This document shows, piece after piece, positions 54,312 to 64,000 of a stretch of DNA of 64,000 nucleotides. The stretch's first letter is position 1, and every line of letters begins with the position of its first letter. The stretch is from Persicaria tinctoria. Its lineage: Eukaryota > Streptophyta > Magnoliopsida > Caryophyllales > Polygonaceae. The DNA lies in contig JBANSL010000004.1 in NCBI GenBank assembly GCA_037127255.1, forward strand, positions 6,386,001 through 6,450,000. Direction: 5' to 3'. A program made the translations under genes and the position numbers. The notes beneath the pieces were generated by a model that was not told the DNA's origin, ran no database searches, and was given only the letters and a program-made list of their open reading frames with translations.

Positions 54312-55955
54312 TATAGGGGATGGTTCAAGTGTAATCAATTGTGTAACATGTGAACACATCTGGGCCGTTGATTGGATGAAATAGATGGCTAGGATTAAAA
54401 GGCAATTTTAGCCTTTTTTAAATTAAAAATCAGTGGGACCCATGTTTTTCCACGCCCACTTGCTGAATTGGGGGCGTGTGTGATGCACTCTCTTGAAATT
54501 ATTCGATGGTATATCTGGATTATTCGATCGCATCGACGGATAATGCAATAGTATTGATGGATTATTCTAATAGGCTAACACCTTGAAAACGTCATGAACT
54601 TTTAACTAATAATTATTCGATGATATCGTTTGATTATTTGATTGTATCGCTTGATTATTCGATGGTATAGTTTAATTAATCGACGGTGTTACAATATTAT
54701 TCGATTACTTATCTCATTTTAACAAATAACTAAATATTATTCGATGGTATCGTTGGATTATTAGATGGTATCACATGATTATTCGATAGTATAGATGCAT
54801 TTTTCATTCATATAACCGCCAACCTTTAAAAAAAACTCATCTCCTTAAACACAAAATCGGTTCATACACGTGAATAATTCGGTTCATACACTTGAATAAT
54901 TCAGCTTTTCTCCCGAATACCTCTAAGATTGAATAATGAACAATGAAATTGAAATTCTTCAACCTATTATCGCCGCCCTCGCCTCCTTTTGCAATCACCG
55001 GCCACCTTCGCAAATCGCAATCGCCATCCACCTTCGCAATTTCCCTGCAGCAAATCACCTTCAACCACCTTCGCAAATCCCGCAGCAAATCACCTTCAGA
55101 TACACATCCTTTTCCCTTGTTTCCCTGCAAATCAACGATTTCACAATTTTAATAATTGATCCGCTAAAGAAACTCCATGAATTCCATCAATCAATTGATG
55201 CTCGTTAATCAACGGATCCTAATTGGTTCAAACTCAGATCTAGAAGAAAGGACCAGATTTGAGGAGAACGAAAGCATACCTTCAAAAATTGGATGACTCT
55301 AAACTACAATCATTGAAATAAATTCGAGATTGGGAAGGATTTGAAGAGAGGAACCCAGATCTGGGCGTCAAATCGCCGCTGCTGTCATGGGATACTCCGA
55401 CCGCCGCCGCCGCCATGGGCATCGAATAATCCGTTCGCCGCTTCCGCCATGGGAGCCAGAAGAAGAAGTCGCCTCTGATCGCTGCCTTCGCACTCACATC
55501 CGACCACCGCTGCCGCCATGGGAGCCAGAAGGAGGAGTCGCCATCGGGGAGGTCCATCGCCATCGCCAACATAATCTTCGATGTCGCCGCCTCCTTCGCA
55601 GTCGCTACACCTTTGCAATCGATGCCGCCTTCGCAATGGATGTGCCCTCGCCGCCTTCACAATCGTCGCCCGCCTACGCCGCACCTCACGTCTCCGCCTT
55701 CGCTTTGCTCCGATCGATCCCACTCCTAATTCTCTCTCCTCCTTGGTTGATAAAACGTAATATGTGGGAGGGGGAGATAGGGTTGTGGGGGATTATATTC
55801 AAGCGCGTACGTTTGAGAGTGAGATTGGGTTTTTTTTAATTTTAATTTACAATTAATCTAAAATCCCAAATAATCTCAGCCTTTCATTTGTCCTAAATCA
55901 ACGGCCCAGATGTGTTCACATGTTACACAATAAGTCTTGATTACATATGATCTAT
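54312..55955. mobile_element. TIR element, about 1.6 kb, with ATTATTCG array and GC-rich interior
   Basis: The left end near 54331 (gtaatcaattgtgtaacatg, then tgaacacatctgggccg) is inverted at 55897-55944 (cggcccagatgtgttcacat, then gttacacaataag). Subterminal ATTATTCG repeats follow on the left. The interior (54930-55800) is GC-rich with a 69-bp duplication around ccatgggagccagaag. Frames there are low-complexity on both strands. It could be a gene-capturing non-autonomous element; the superfamily is unclear. Confidence 0.6.
54498..54800. repeat. ATTATTCGATGGTAT subterminal array
   Basis: About a dozen degenerate 20-25-bp units of the form (g)attattcgat(g/c/t)gtat(c/a)g..tg follow one another. 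The array is shared with 56160-56545. Confidence 0.8.
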
Positions 55956-55965
55956 ACTATATATA

Positions 55966-56580
55966 TATATATGGGGTTGGTTCCGGTGTACTCAGCCCTT
56001 AACGTGTATCATGTACACAAATCCGAGCCATTGATTGAATGAAATTGATGGCTGAGATTAAAAGGCAATTTTAGCTTTTTTTAATTAAAAATCAGTGGGA
56101 CCCACGTTTTTTCTTGCTCACTTACTGAATTGGGGGCATGTGTGATGCACTCTCTTGACATTATTCGATGGTATATCTGGATTATTCGATCGTATCGACG
56201 GATTATGCGATGGTATTGCTTTATTATTCAATTGTATTGCTTGATTATTCGATGACGTTACAATATTATTCGATTAGTTATGTCATTTAACAAATAACTA
56301 AAAATTATTCGATTGTATTGCTGGATTTTTCTAATCAGCTAGCAATCTGAAAACACCAAGTGAATTTTTATTATTCGATTGTACTATTCGATTGTATTGC
56401 TGGATTTTTCTACTCATGACTATTCGACGGTATTGATGAATTTTTCTAATCAGCTAGCAATCTGAAAACACCAAGTGAATTTTTAACTAAAAATTATTCG
56501 ATGGTATGACTTGATTATTCGATTGTATAGCCTGATTATTCGTTGGTATAGTGCTATTATTTGATGGTGCAACATGTCAC
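55966..56580. mobile_element. Second, truncated copy of the same TIR family
   Basis: From ggggttggttccggtg it repeats the first 190 bp of the neighbour (gggacccacg, then gaattgggggcatgtgtgat, then gcactctcttga) and its own ATTATTCG array at 56160-56545. No right terminal repeat was found. Confidence 0.6.
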
Positions 56581-56805
56581 TAAACCAATTAAAAAATCTC
56601 ACATATGTCATATGCTGCGATTGCCATTGAAAATGTAACTCAAGATTTCCTTCTTCCCTTGAATTTTGAAGTCTCACAAAAAAATGCTTCAAGCAATTAC
56701 CATTCAATAGGATCAAATTACAGAACCCCCCAAAATCCCTAGCAAAATTAGATCCAACCCCCAAACCTAATTCATCACTAATCAACCCCCCACCCAAAAA
56801 TTGAT

Positions 56806-56844
56806 CACACGCACGCACGCACGCACGTGCGCGCGCGCGCACAC
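56806..56844. repeat. Alternating purine-pyrimidine microsatellite
   Basis: (ACGC)n, then (GC)n, then (AC)n in succession; such runs can adopt Z-form DNA. Confidence 0.9.
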
Positions 56845-56946
56845 AGCCATTAACATACATATCAAAGGAAGCGTTAATGCCAATGTACTGCTGAATTTGG
56901 ACATTGGTTTTTATCAAAATTTTAGGTGTTTTAATCCACTAGGAAT

Positions 56947-58319
56947 TAGAGCTGGCAAAATTTTACCCGATCCGACTCACCCGAACCCGACCGGGACCCG
57001 AAAATCTGGAGTCATTCATAACCCGAACCCGATCCGAACTTGACCCGGCCCGAAACAGACCCGAACACAGATAAACCCGACCCGACCCAAACCCGACCCG
57101 ACTCTCAACCTGACCCGACCCAACCCGACCCGAATTGAAATGGTTGTTTAACATCAACATTTAACACTTGAATGTTAAATGTTTTTTTTAACACAAGTTT
57201 ATGATTATACTTTAACATATAAAACACCAATTATTTTTGTTAATTGCTGTGATATGAATAAGAACCCAAGTAAAATAAATAGATAAGCAGATAAGTCAAT
57301 GAGTCAAGTAAGTCAACCGACAACCGCCATATATCAAATCAAAACATCAATACATATTACGAGTCAGAAATGCTAAAAGTTCATTAATCGTTGCAGATGA
57401 TATATTGTGCAACCCAACAGCATATCCTTCCAACAACTACTAACAACCCAACAAAATATCCTTCTCGGAACCAACAACAATCAGCAATACCTAAATGAGC
57501 CAAAAGCTAATAATAATAATGGAAAAAAAAACTAATGGGCTAAAAGCTAAAAATGAAATGGGCATTGAAAATGATATGGGCCAATGACATAGTCAAACCA
57601 CAAATAAGTTCATTTGCAACTTGCTAGTTAAAATAAGGTTAAAACATAAATGTACAATTAATTTGATTTAATTATAGCATCGATCAATTGGTTTAAATGT
57701 TTAAAAAAGGACGATGTTGCCGAATATCGAATTTCCGATTATGACTTTTTTGAAAATCGGTCGACAACCGATAAGTCAATAACAATGAGTGTATTCAACC
57801 GAGTCAAAAGTACATATTCAAGTATTCAACCGAGTCAAAATCATTTATTTTAAGTAAATTACATATTTAAGTATTCAACCGAGTTAAAATCATTTATTTT
57901 AAGTAAATTACATATTTAAGTATTCAACCGAGTTAAAATCATTTATTTTAAGTAAATTACATATTTAAGTATTCAACCGAGTCAAAATCAACCTAATTAT
58001 CCAAATTCAAAACGGGTCGAATATGATTCGACCGAAAACTCAAACCAACTATACCGCTATACCCACTTTGATTAATTCGAAACTCAAATGAGACCGACCC
58101 GCCTCTTGACCCGAAACCCGAACGAGACCGACCCGCTTTGACCTGAACCCGAATGGGCATGACCCGACTTAACCCGAAACCCGACCAATCTAAAATTCAT
58201 TATGACCGAACCCGAACCCGACCCGACCAGACCAATACCCGACCAAATTTTACCCGAATTGACCCGACCCGAGCAAGCCTGGCTCGAACCCGACCCAAAC
58301 GACCGACTTTCCAGCTCTA
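56947..58319. mobile_element. hAT element, 1373 bp, with (CCCGA)n subterminal repeats
   Basis: Starts TAGAGCTGGCAAAATTTTAC and ends CTTTCCAGCTCTA. Flanks are CTAGGAAT (56939-56946) and CAAGGAAT (58320-58327), an 8-bp TSD with one change. Both ends carry dense cccgacccga units. It is related in design to the hAT in copy B (TAGGGATGGCAA ends, gggtcgggt repeats). No transposase frame. Confidence 0.82.
57811..57993. repeat. 49-bp minisatellite, about 3.7 units
   Basis: Units start tacatatttaagtattcaac at 57811, 57860, 57909 and 57958 with an exact 49-bp period and one or two variant bases each. Located inside the hAT element. Confidence 0.95.
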
Positions 58320-58408
58320 CAAGGAATGACTCTGGAGAAAGCACTACTATAGCAAATCAATAAGAATCGGGTATAACATATAACAAACATAATCATAAAT
58401 AAGTGCAC

Positions 58409-58590
58409 AAGCTGAGACAAGCAATAAAAATCAATATTGACGAATCAATAAAAGGGTTTGAAGGAGAAGAATAAAATTCTATTAAAAAAAATAGGTATAA
58501 CGGTAGAGGCGAACCCTAAATTGAGACAAGCAAATCAATAAGAATCAATATCGGAAAATCAATAAAAGGGTTTGAAGGAGAAGAATAAAC
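58409..58590. repeat. Duplicated segment, period about 112 bp
   Basis: gagacaagca, then aatcaataaaagggtttgaa, then ggagaagaataaa occur near 58412-58472 and again near 58523-58590. Confidence 0.7.
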
Positions 58591-58638
58591 ATACCTTTCA
58601 CTTTCACAGTTGATGTCGGGGAGAACGGAGATTTGATA

Positions 58639-59124
58639 TGTAGGGGGAAGTCTTGTTGGAGGCGACCAGAAAGCCCAACATATAAGCCTAGACTGGGCAC
58701 CATCCCAAAATCAATTGGTGGCATCAGGTGGAGTAGCCCATCCACTTATATGTTAGGTTAATATTTCTCCCACTTCCGATGTGGGATTCACAATTGTCCC
58801 AACAAACCCTCTCACTTGTAAATCCATCACAAGTCTAGCCCGGTTGGAATTGAGACCCCCACGCAACAGGTTCGACTAATCCGTCAATGTATACAGATGT
58901 GGAGTCCATCTCAATCTTCGGTGCAACCGGCCCACCCCGAACCAGGCTCTGATACCAATTTATAGGGGGGAAGTCTTGTTGGGTCCGACCAGAAAGCCCA
59001 ACATATAAGCCTAGACTGGGGCATCATCCCAAAATCAATTGACATTAGGTGGAGTAACCATCCACTTATATGTTAGGTTAATATTTCTCTCATTTCCGAT
59101 GTGGGATTCACAATTGTCCCAACA
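58639..59124 (-). mobile_element. TRIM retrotransposon, 486 bp
   Basis: Two short LTRs, 58639-58804 (166 bp) and 58961-59124 (164 bp), end CCCAACA and share tcccaaaatcaattg and gatgtgggattcacaattg. On the minus strand, TGGTATCAGAGC (58946-58957, initiator tRNA-Met primer site) lies beside the 5' LTR, and a purine tract lies beside the 3' LTR. Flanks TGATA and TGATT suggest a TSD with one change. No protein is encoded, as defines a terminal-repeat retrotransposon in miniature. Confidence 0.9.
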
Positions 59125-59520
59125 TGATTATTTCCTGAGTTGCATAGAGAAAGGTTGTCTGTAGCCGCCGAGAGAGAGAAATGGCGGCCGGCCGGCGCCG
59201 GAAGTCGCCGAGGGAGAGATCTTTCTCAGATCTAAAATCTAATATAGTATCTTGGAGGGTAGGGTGAGCAGATCTGAGATCTCTTTCTTAAATCGGAGAT
59301 CTGAGATTTCTTGGCCAGTGGCGAAACAAAGAGCCGGAGGGAACCAGGGGTTAAGGGTCAAGGGAGCGCGGTGCAACGAGGACAGATCTGAGATCTCTTT
59401 CTCGCCAAAACAGGAGGAAAGTTCGCCACCGCCGAAGTTATTAGCTACGAATTGAACAGGAGTGCGGCGCAAAGAGGACTAGCATATCTGGACTCGATCT
59501 TATTTTTACCATTTGTACTC
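59125..59520. other. GC-richer segment with repeated agatctgagatct
   Basis: The palindrome-like agatctgagatctctttct occurs near 59272 and 59384, with a variant near 59298. Short frames lie on both strands; no gene is recognised. Confidence 0.45.
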
Positions 59521-62155
59521 CCGCATAAGTAAATGGAATATGAGTTTTATGATATATTCGGAATTATTTTTTCATGTCATAGTAAAACGATCAATATAGA
59601 TAACCACAAAACATGATCTGGTTTACAAGTCCACTTTCTGACAAACCTCTAAGCATGGCATGAAGCATGCCCCTCCTGTAGAAGGTGTAGAAGAGGTAAT
59701 GGTTAAGCGCGCAACCAAAGTTATTGTTGTGGCTTATAACTAGGTCATCTTTGTACGGTTAATTTCTAATGTCCTGAAGAATATTATGAATAAAGATAAA
59801 TATAGTTGGTCGTTAGTTTCATACCTATAGTATGACACCAATTGAAGTTCTGAAAATACCCAATTAACGGCATCTGATTAAATAAATGGATCACCATGTA
59901 CAAAGTTCAATGGTTAGAATGTACCGGTTTGACACTTATTTATCCCATTGAAACTTATTATGCCACTAACCAGAATTTAGTTGATGATAAAATCTTATTC
60001 TTTGTGGGATTTGGTCACTCAAGAAAAATGATGATTTTGCAAGATCATTGAAATTCACATGAATACCCACCAAAAGGACTAGAAGATCCTAGGACCGAAA
60101 GATCCTCAATAAGAGTGACCATGCAAGTACGGCTTGTTCTCTAGGCAAAATAATAACAAGATCGTCTATAATAAAAAGGTAAATGCAGAGTCTCTTATGT
60201 CTCTTGACCGAGTTCAATGAGATAACTACGAACATAAAAACATCGTTATATGGACTAGTTTTCTTCCAGTATAGATGCCCTAACACACTTGCCATATGAA
60301 AAGGTAGAGAATGTTATCAATCACATTATGGAGCATATAGTAGCTCACAACGACCTAGAAGAGTCATTAGTCAAACTGGCCCATGTAATTTTGCATTTTG
60401 AATTTGACACAATAACTTCCCCAAATTATCTCCAGAAGAGAGTATATGCTCATAAACCTCTTCCGTAAAATGAACTAAAATAAGACCACAAAGAAGTTGA
60501 ATACTACATGGGGTTTGATCGAGTCCCTAATGATATCAAATACCTCGAGGTTCATAAAGGTGATCAAATGCTTGGTATTTAGGGAGAGGAAATGAGACTA
60601 TATTAAGAAAGAGATTGCATGAAAACAACTTCTCTATCATTTGGGATCCACGGATGAATGAAAGTGAAGTAGAAGTTCAACACTTATGGTACACCAAATG
60701 ATCATTATATGGTTTAGCAAAAAGTCATCAAATGCATTTACTAAGGCCAAGAAAGTGACAAATTAATTCACGTATATTGCACTAACTAACTCATTTGGAG
60801 GCTCCAGAAGTAACTCCGGAACCAACAAAAATCAAGTGAGTCTCAAATATGTCGGAAGCATGTGAGATCATTATGCTCTTAGTATATTATTCTTTGGAAT
60901 TGGAAAGATCCTATGAAAATATGAGGATCATCAATCAAATGATGAATTTCGACGTCAAAGTGATTGTAAAGACCTAGAACGAAGCAATTCATGCAAAGAT
61001 GAATTCTTTAAGAATGATGTTATTGGACTCATAGTTCCAACATTGAAAGGTATAACATCATTGGCTTTAAGTAGGTGTTAATACGAAACTACAACAAGCT
61101 ATAGTGAAATGAAGCTGTAAGATATAAAGCGAGATAGATTGCACAAAGGTCCAGAGTGGGTGATATTAAAATATATTCACCAGTAGTGAATGTATCTTTT
61201 GTAGTTGTATACTCAAATTGATCATTAATAAAAGAATATAAGTGAAAATAATCGATTAATTTGAAATGTCGATAACATTAATATGAAAGCATCGTCATAT
61301 GTACACGATTAAGCAAAATGATGCTTATAGTACTTGAAGTATTGTGTAAGTGGTGACATAGAGTATTGAGTCCTCAAGTACTATACACAATGGTGTACTC
61401 TTTTCCTTAATCTTGGTTTTTATCCCACTGGGTTTTTCCAATGTATTTTTAACGAGGCAACTTATACATCATCTATACATCAGATCCCTTGCATCAAACG
61501 ATGAAAAGCACACTAGGTCATGAGATACCTTATATTTGTGCATTGAAAGCAGCTCATCACCAAAGATAAGGAAGTCAACTGCATCGAAGTAAGTGTAATA
61601 TATGAAGAAATTTCGGCTTGTGCATATGAAAGACAATGTTCAGACTCGACCATGCAACTCATAAAGTCAGCAGCATTATCAAGAAGTTCAAAGAGCTTAT
61701 CAGATAGAGAAAGTTGCAAGAAAAATGTTGAATTCAGGGGGAGAATATACGCGCTGCACTCTTTTTCCCTTCGATCATATTATGTCCTACTAAGTTTTCC
61801 TGACAAGGTTTTAACGAGACAGTATCACCAATGCGTATCAAACAACATCTGTACTCTTTTTCCCTTAGCTCTAGTTTTTGTCCCATTGGGTTTCATAGGC
61901 GAGATTTTTATCGAGACTGTTTGTAATGTTAGAGGTATACATCCAAGGGAGAGTGTTGTAAAACCATTGATTTGAATGGATTGTTCACCTCTCTTGAACC
62001 CCCACCATAAAGACATCTTTTGATGTTTTGTATCATTTGCATATAAAGACTTATAAGTCACATATGGTACACACATGAATAAGAAATCTCCCTCTACTCC
62101 ATCTTGTTCTTCAATGAAAGATTATTCTCATTTAATATCTCTCGTATTATAACAT
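59521..62155 (+). mobile_element. Decayed Ty1/copia element with 3' LTR
   Basis: The right part reads ctctttttcccttcgatc, gtcctactaagttttcctga and aaggttttaacgagacagta, twice more in variant form. Plant copia elements carry this phrase between pol and the LTR. It is followed by the purine tract aagggagag and an LTR. Upstream, 59600-61700 has only broken coding traces, for example a degenerate FTKSLP-like end near 61660-61735. No 5' LTR was recognised. The left border is a guess. Confidence 0.5.
61953..62155 (+). repeat. Copia LTR, about 203 bp
   Basis: Starts TGTTGTAAAACC directly after the purine tract and ends GTATTATAACA. It contains a run resembling a TATA region (gcatataaag) and a ttcttcaatgaaag end region. 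Confidence 0.65.
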
Positions 62156-62411
62156 CACTGTGTTTTTTTATTTTTATTGTTGTTTTTACTTTTTCGATCA
62201 AAACTCGATCGAGGGCGACATTATATAAATACATACGAATAAAATGATAATTACGTACAAACGAATTATTAAATTGTTATGATGCAAATGATTTGGATGC
62301 AGCCACAGGAGGATCTAACTTGATCAAATTCATTTAAATCTTAGCATTATATAGAAAGATAAAAGGAAGGCTAAAAATATAGTGTATATATATCCCATTA
62401 ATTTGGAACTG
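62156..62411. other. 3' flank of copy C
   Basis: No gene. The sequence near 62320-62380 (gatcaaattcattt, aaggaaggctaaa) is homologous to the 3' flanks of copies A and B. Confidence 0.55.
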
Positions 62412-64000
62412 TTAATATGAATCCATATGTTCACCATCAATGTAACAGCCATTTCTCAGGTAGAGGTTGTATTCGGTAATACCAAGGCGGTGAGGTGGAC
62501 TGATCTTCCTCAGAGTCCTTTTGCAGAAAGCCAGCCACGGCATGATAGACCTGCTCACATTTAGGCAACCACACAAGTCCAACTCTTTCAATTTGGTGCA
62601 CTTGTCGACGACGAGTGTTACCCCTTCGGATCCTATGCCTTTGCAGAACCCGACATTCAGATACATGAGATGTTGGCAGTTGTCGGCTATGTCGATCAGG
62701 CTTTGATCAGTAAGACCCGATTTAGTCGCTCTTAAGGACTCAAGCTTCAGCTGTCGACGCTTGTGATCAGTGTCCAGGCCAAGACTCGTGACCCCCGAGC
62801 AACCATCCAAGTCCAAGTGCTTTGAAGAGTGGCAATCCCTCAATATCAGCCCAACACCCTTGTTGGAGATCTCGGAGCAATATCTCAGCTTCAGCGTCTC
62901 CAGATTCGGACAAGCTAGAGCAATCTTCCCTAAGCATTCGTCACTCAATCTGCAAATAGACAGATTAAGGGTTCTGATTTCAGCATTGCTTACCCCCAAA
63001 GCAGACGAAGCTAATTCGTTCCCCACTATATTACCAACGTATGTGATTTTGAGGGTTTCTAGCAAGGTGCATTGCTGGATCAAGGTGAGCAATGTCAGTC
63101 CGGGAATTAGGTTGCCATCATAGCTGCGAGACCCGTCAAGCTTGATACTCCTCAGCATTTTGAGGGAGTTTGCAATGATTCCCATCAGCTCATCAGACAG
63201 GAAAATATCCACTCGAAGAAGGACCAAGTGATGAAGAGAATCATAGCATTTCAGGAACGACGAAAGGCGATCAGAACCTATGGAACCAAAACAGTTGATC
63301 AAAGAGAAGCTCTTCAGTGGGAGGTTAGCCTCAGCTATAACTTCGAGGAGAGCATTGGATACTACTGTAGTGGAGAAGGTGATGTTCAACAGGTTTAGGG
63401 CTTGAGATAGAGGCTTGCGAATCTTGTTTGGCTCCAATACCAATTCGTGGAATGCAATCGTCTTCATATTCTTGGAGGCCACCATTGCAAGCGTAATCCC
63501 TTCCGGGGTGACCTTCGGGCAACCTTTCACGGCCATCTCCTCCAAATTCGGGCATTTCTCTGAAAGCGAAATTATAGACTCATCAGAGACCCAACTGTTC
63601 CCCTTCAAATCGATCCGCCTCAAACTTCCCTCCAGTTTCGAAGCCAACGAAGAAATTCCATCATCGGTGGGGTTTCTCAAGGATTCGCCATGATTCCTTT
63701 CATGATAATTCATATACTCATCGTCATCATCATCACAGTAACGACGATAGGAGTAGCAGCTATGACGGCTCAGATCCAACTCCTCCAAATTGGGGAAAAG
63801 AGCCGCAATCGCCTCCAGATCAGTATCATCAAACCCCTCGGAGAGGGAACAGATCTTGAACGACTTAACACCGCTCAGAATCGAGGCCGGAAACTGCTGC
63901 AGAGCGTCGATAGGGAGGCGATCTAGGTAGGATAGATCTAGGGTTTCGAGGGGAAACTCGAATTGGGAGATTTGGTGTAAAACCGGAACAGGATCGCCGG
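62412..64000 (-). CDS. F-box/LRR protein, copy C (partial, 5' end outside window)
   Basis: The minus-strand frame is open from the right edge (first full codon ends at 63998) to a stop at 62412, about 529 codons. The start and F-box lie beyond 64000. The visible part holds LRRs like those of copies A and B (LETLDLSYL, LEELDLSRHS, CPNLEEMAVKGC, CPNLETLKLRYC). It also has the acidic loop (CDDDDDEYMNYHERN) and the same C-terminal LRR block. Proteins of this type are usually substrate adaptors of SCF ubiquitin ligases. No transposon, stop or frameshift is visible, so this may be the functional member. The Met at 63788 is internal, not the start. Confidence 0.9.
   Translation of the reverse strand, partial: GDPVPVLHQISQFEFPLETLDLSYLDRLPIDALQQFPASILSGVKSFKICSLSEGFDDTDLEAIAALFPNLEELDLSRHSCYSYRRYCDDDDDEYMNYHERNHGESLRNPTDDGISSLASKLEGSLRRIDLKGNSWVSDESIISLSEKCPNLEEMAVKGCPKVTPEGITLAMVASKNMKTIAFHELVLEPNKIRKPLSQALNLLNITFSTTVVSNALLEVIAEANLPLKSFSLINCFGSIGSDRLSSFLKCYDSLHHLVLLRVDIFLSDELMGIIANSLKMLRSIKLDGSRSYDGNLIPGLTLLTLIQQCTLLETLKITYVGNIVGNELASSALGVSNAEIRTLNLSICRLSDECLGKIALACPNLETLKLRYCSEISNKGVGLILRDCHSSKHLDLDGCSGVTSLGLDTDHKRRQLKLESLRATKSGLTDQSLIDIADNCQHLMYLNVGFCKGIGSEGVTLVVDKCTKLKELDLCGCLNVSRSIMPWLAFCKRTLRKISPPHRLGITEYNLYLRNGCYIDGEHMDSY

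Noticed and set aside
55387..55839. 150-codon plus-strand frame and overlapping minus-strand frames
   Set aside because: Low-complexity CCG/CGC repeats inside a TIR element, open on both strands; no domain.
57811..57993. CRISPR-like array (regular 49-bp repeat)
   Set aside because: Units are contiguous with no unique spacers, and the setting is plant DNA inside a hAT element.

Overview
The window looks like nuclear DNA of a flowering plant, most likely a eudicot. It is AT-rich, has interrupted genes, and is dominated by plant transposon families: Ty1/copia and Ty3/gypsy-type LTR elements, L1-type LINEs, Stowaway MITEs with CTCCCTCC ends, Ac/Ds-like hAT elements, a TRIM and SINE fragments. 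No bacterial, organellar, rRNA or CRISPR feature was seen.

The only clear host genes are three tandem F-box/LRR paralogues, all on the minus strand. Copy A (15224-26487) would encode 631 residues, but a 9.36-kb copia array splits it. Copy B (40059-44115) carries an 851-bp hAT insertion, an 11-bp frameshift, about 1.3 kb inserted four codons after its ATG, and a Stowaway element upstream. Copy C (62412 to the right edge) is open as far as it can be seen. Because the copies are close relatives, each gives the empty site for insertions in the others. This fixes the target-site duplications (AGCTA for copia, TTCAGGAA for hAT).

Layout. 1-5.5 kb: exon-like segments on the minus strand, including a possible 66-aa two-exon gene and a RAE1-like exon, with no complete gene. 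5.7-15 kb: repeats, a fold-back MITE, a tRNA-like sequence, a Stowaway, a solo LTR (9372-10784), a large hairpin element with four short GC palindromes (11907-13321) and a CACTA-like remnant. 15.2-26.5 kb: copy A with three identical-length LTRs and two copies of an intact gag-pol frame. 28.0-29.1 kb: a 5'-truncated LINE with an 18-bp TSD. 31.7-38.6 kb: a complete non-autonomous LTR element with 2266-bp LTRs, a tRNA-Asp primer site and one intact 278-aa coiled-coil ORF of unknown function. 40.1-46.0 kb: copy B and its insertions. 46.3-54.2 kb: nested copia, SIRE-like and LINE fragments plus a solo LTR related to the 31.7-kb element. 54.3-59.1 kb: two related TIR elements with ATTATTCG arrays, an hAT with (CCCGA)n ends, and a TRIM. 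59.5-62.2 kb: a decayed copia. 62.4-64.0 kb: copy C.

The most unusual items are the single-ORF LTR element with its TCGA-dyad LTRs, the tandem copia array with shared LTRs, and the paired-palindrome hairpin element.
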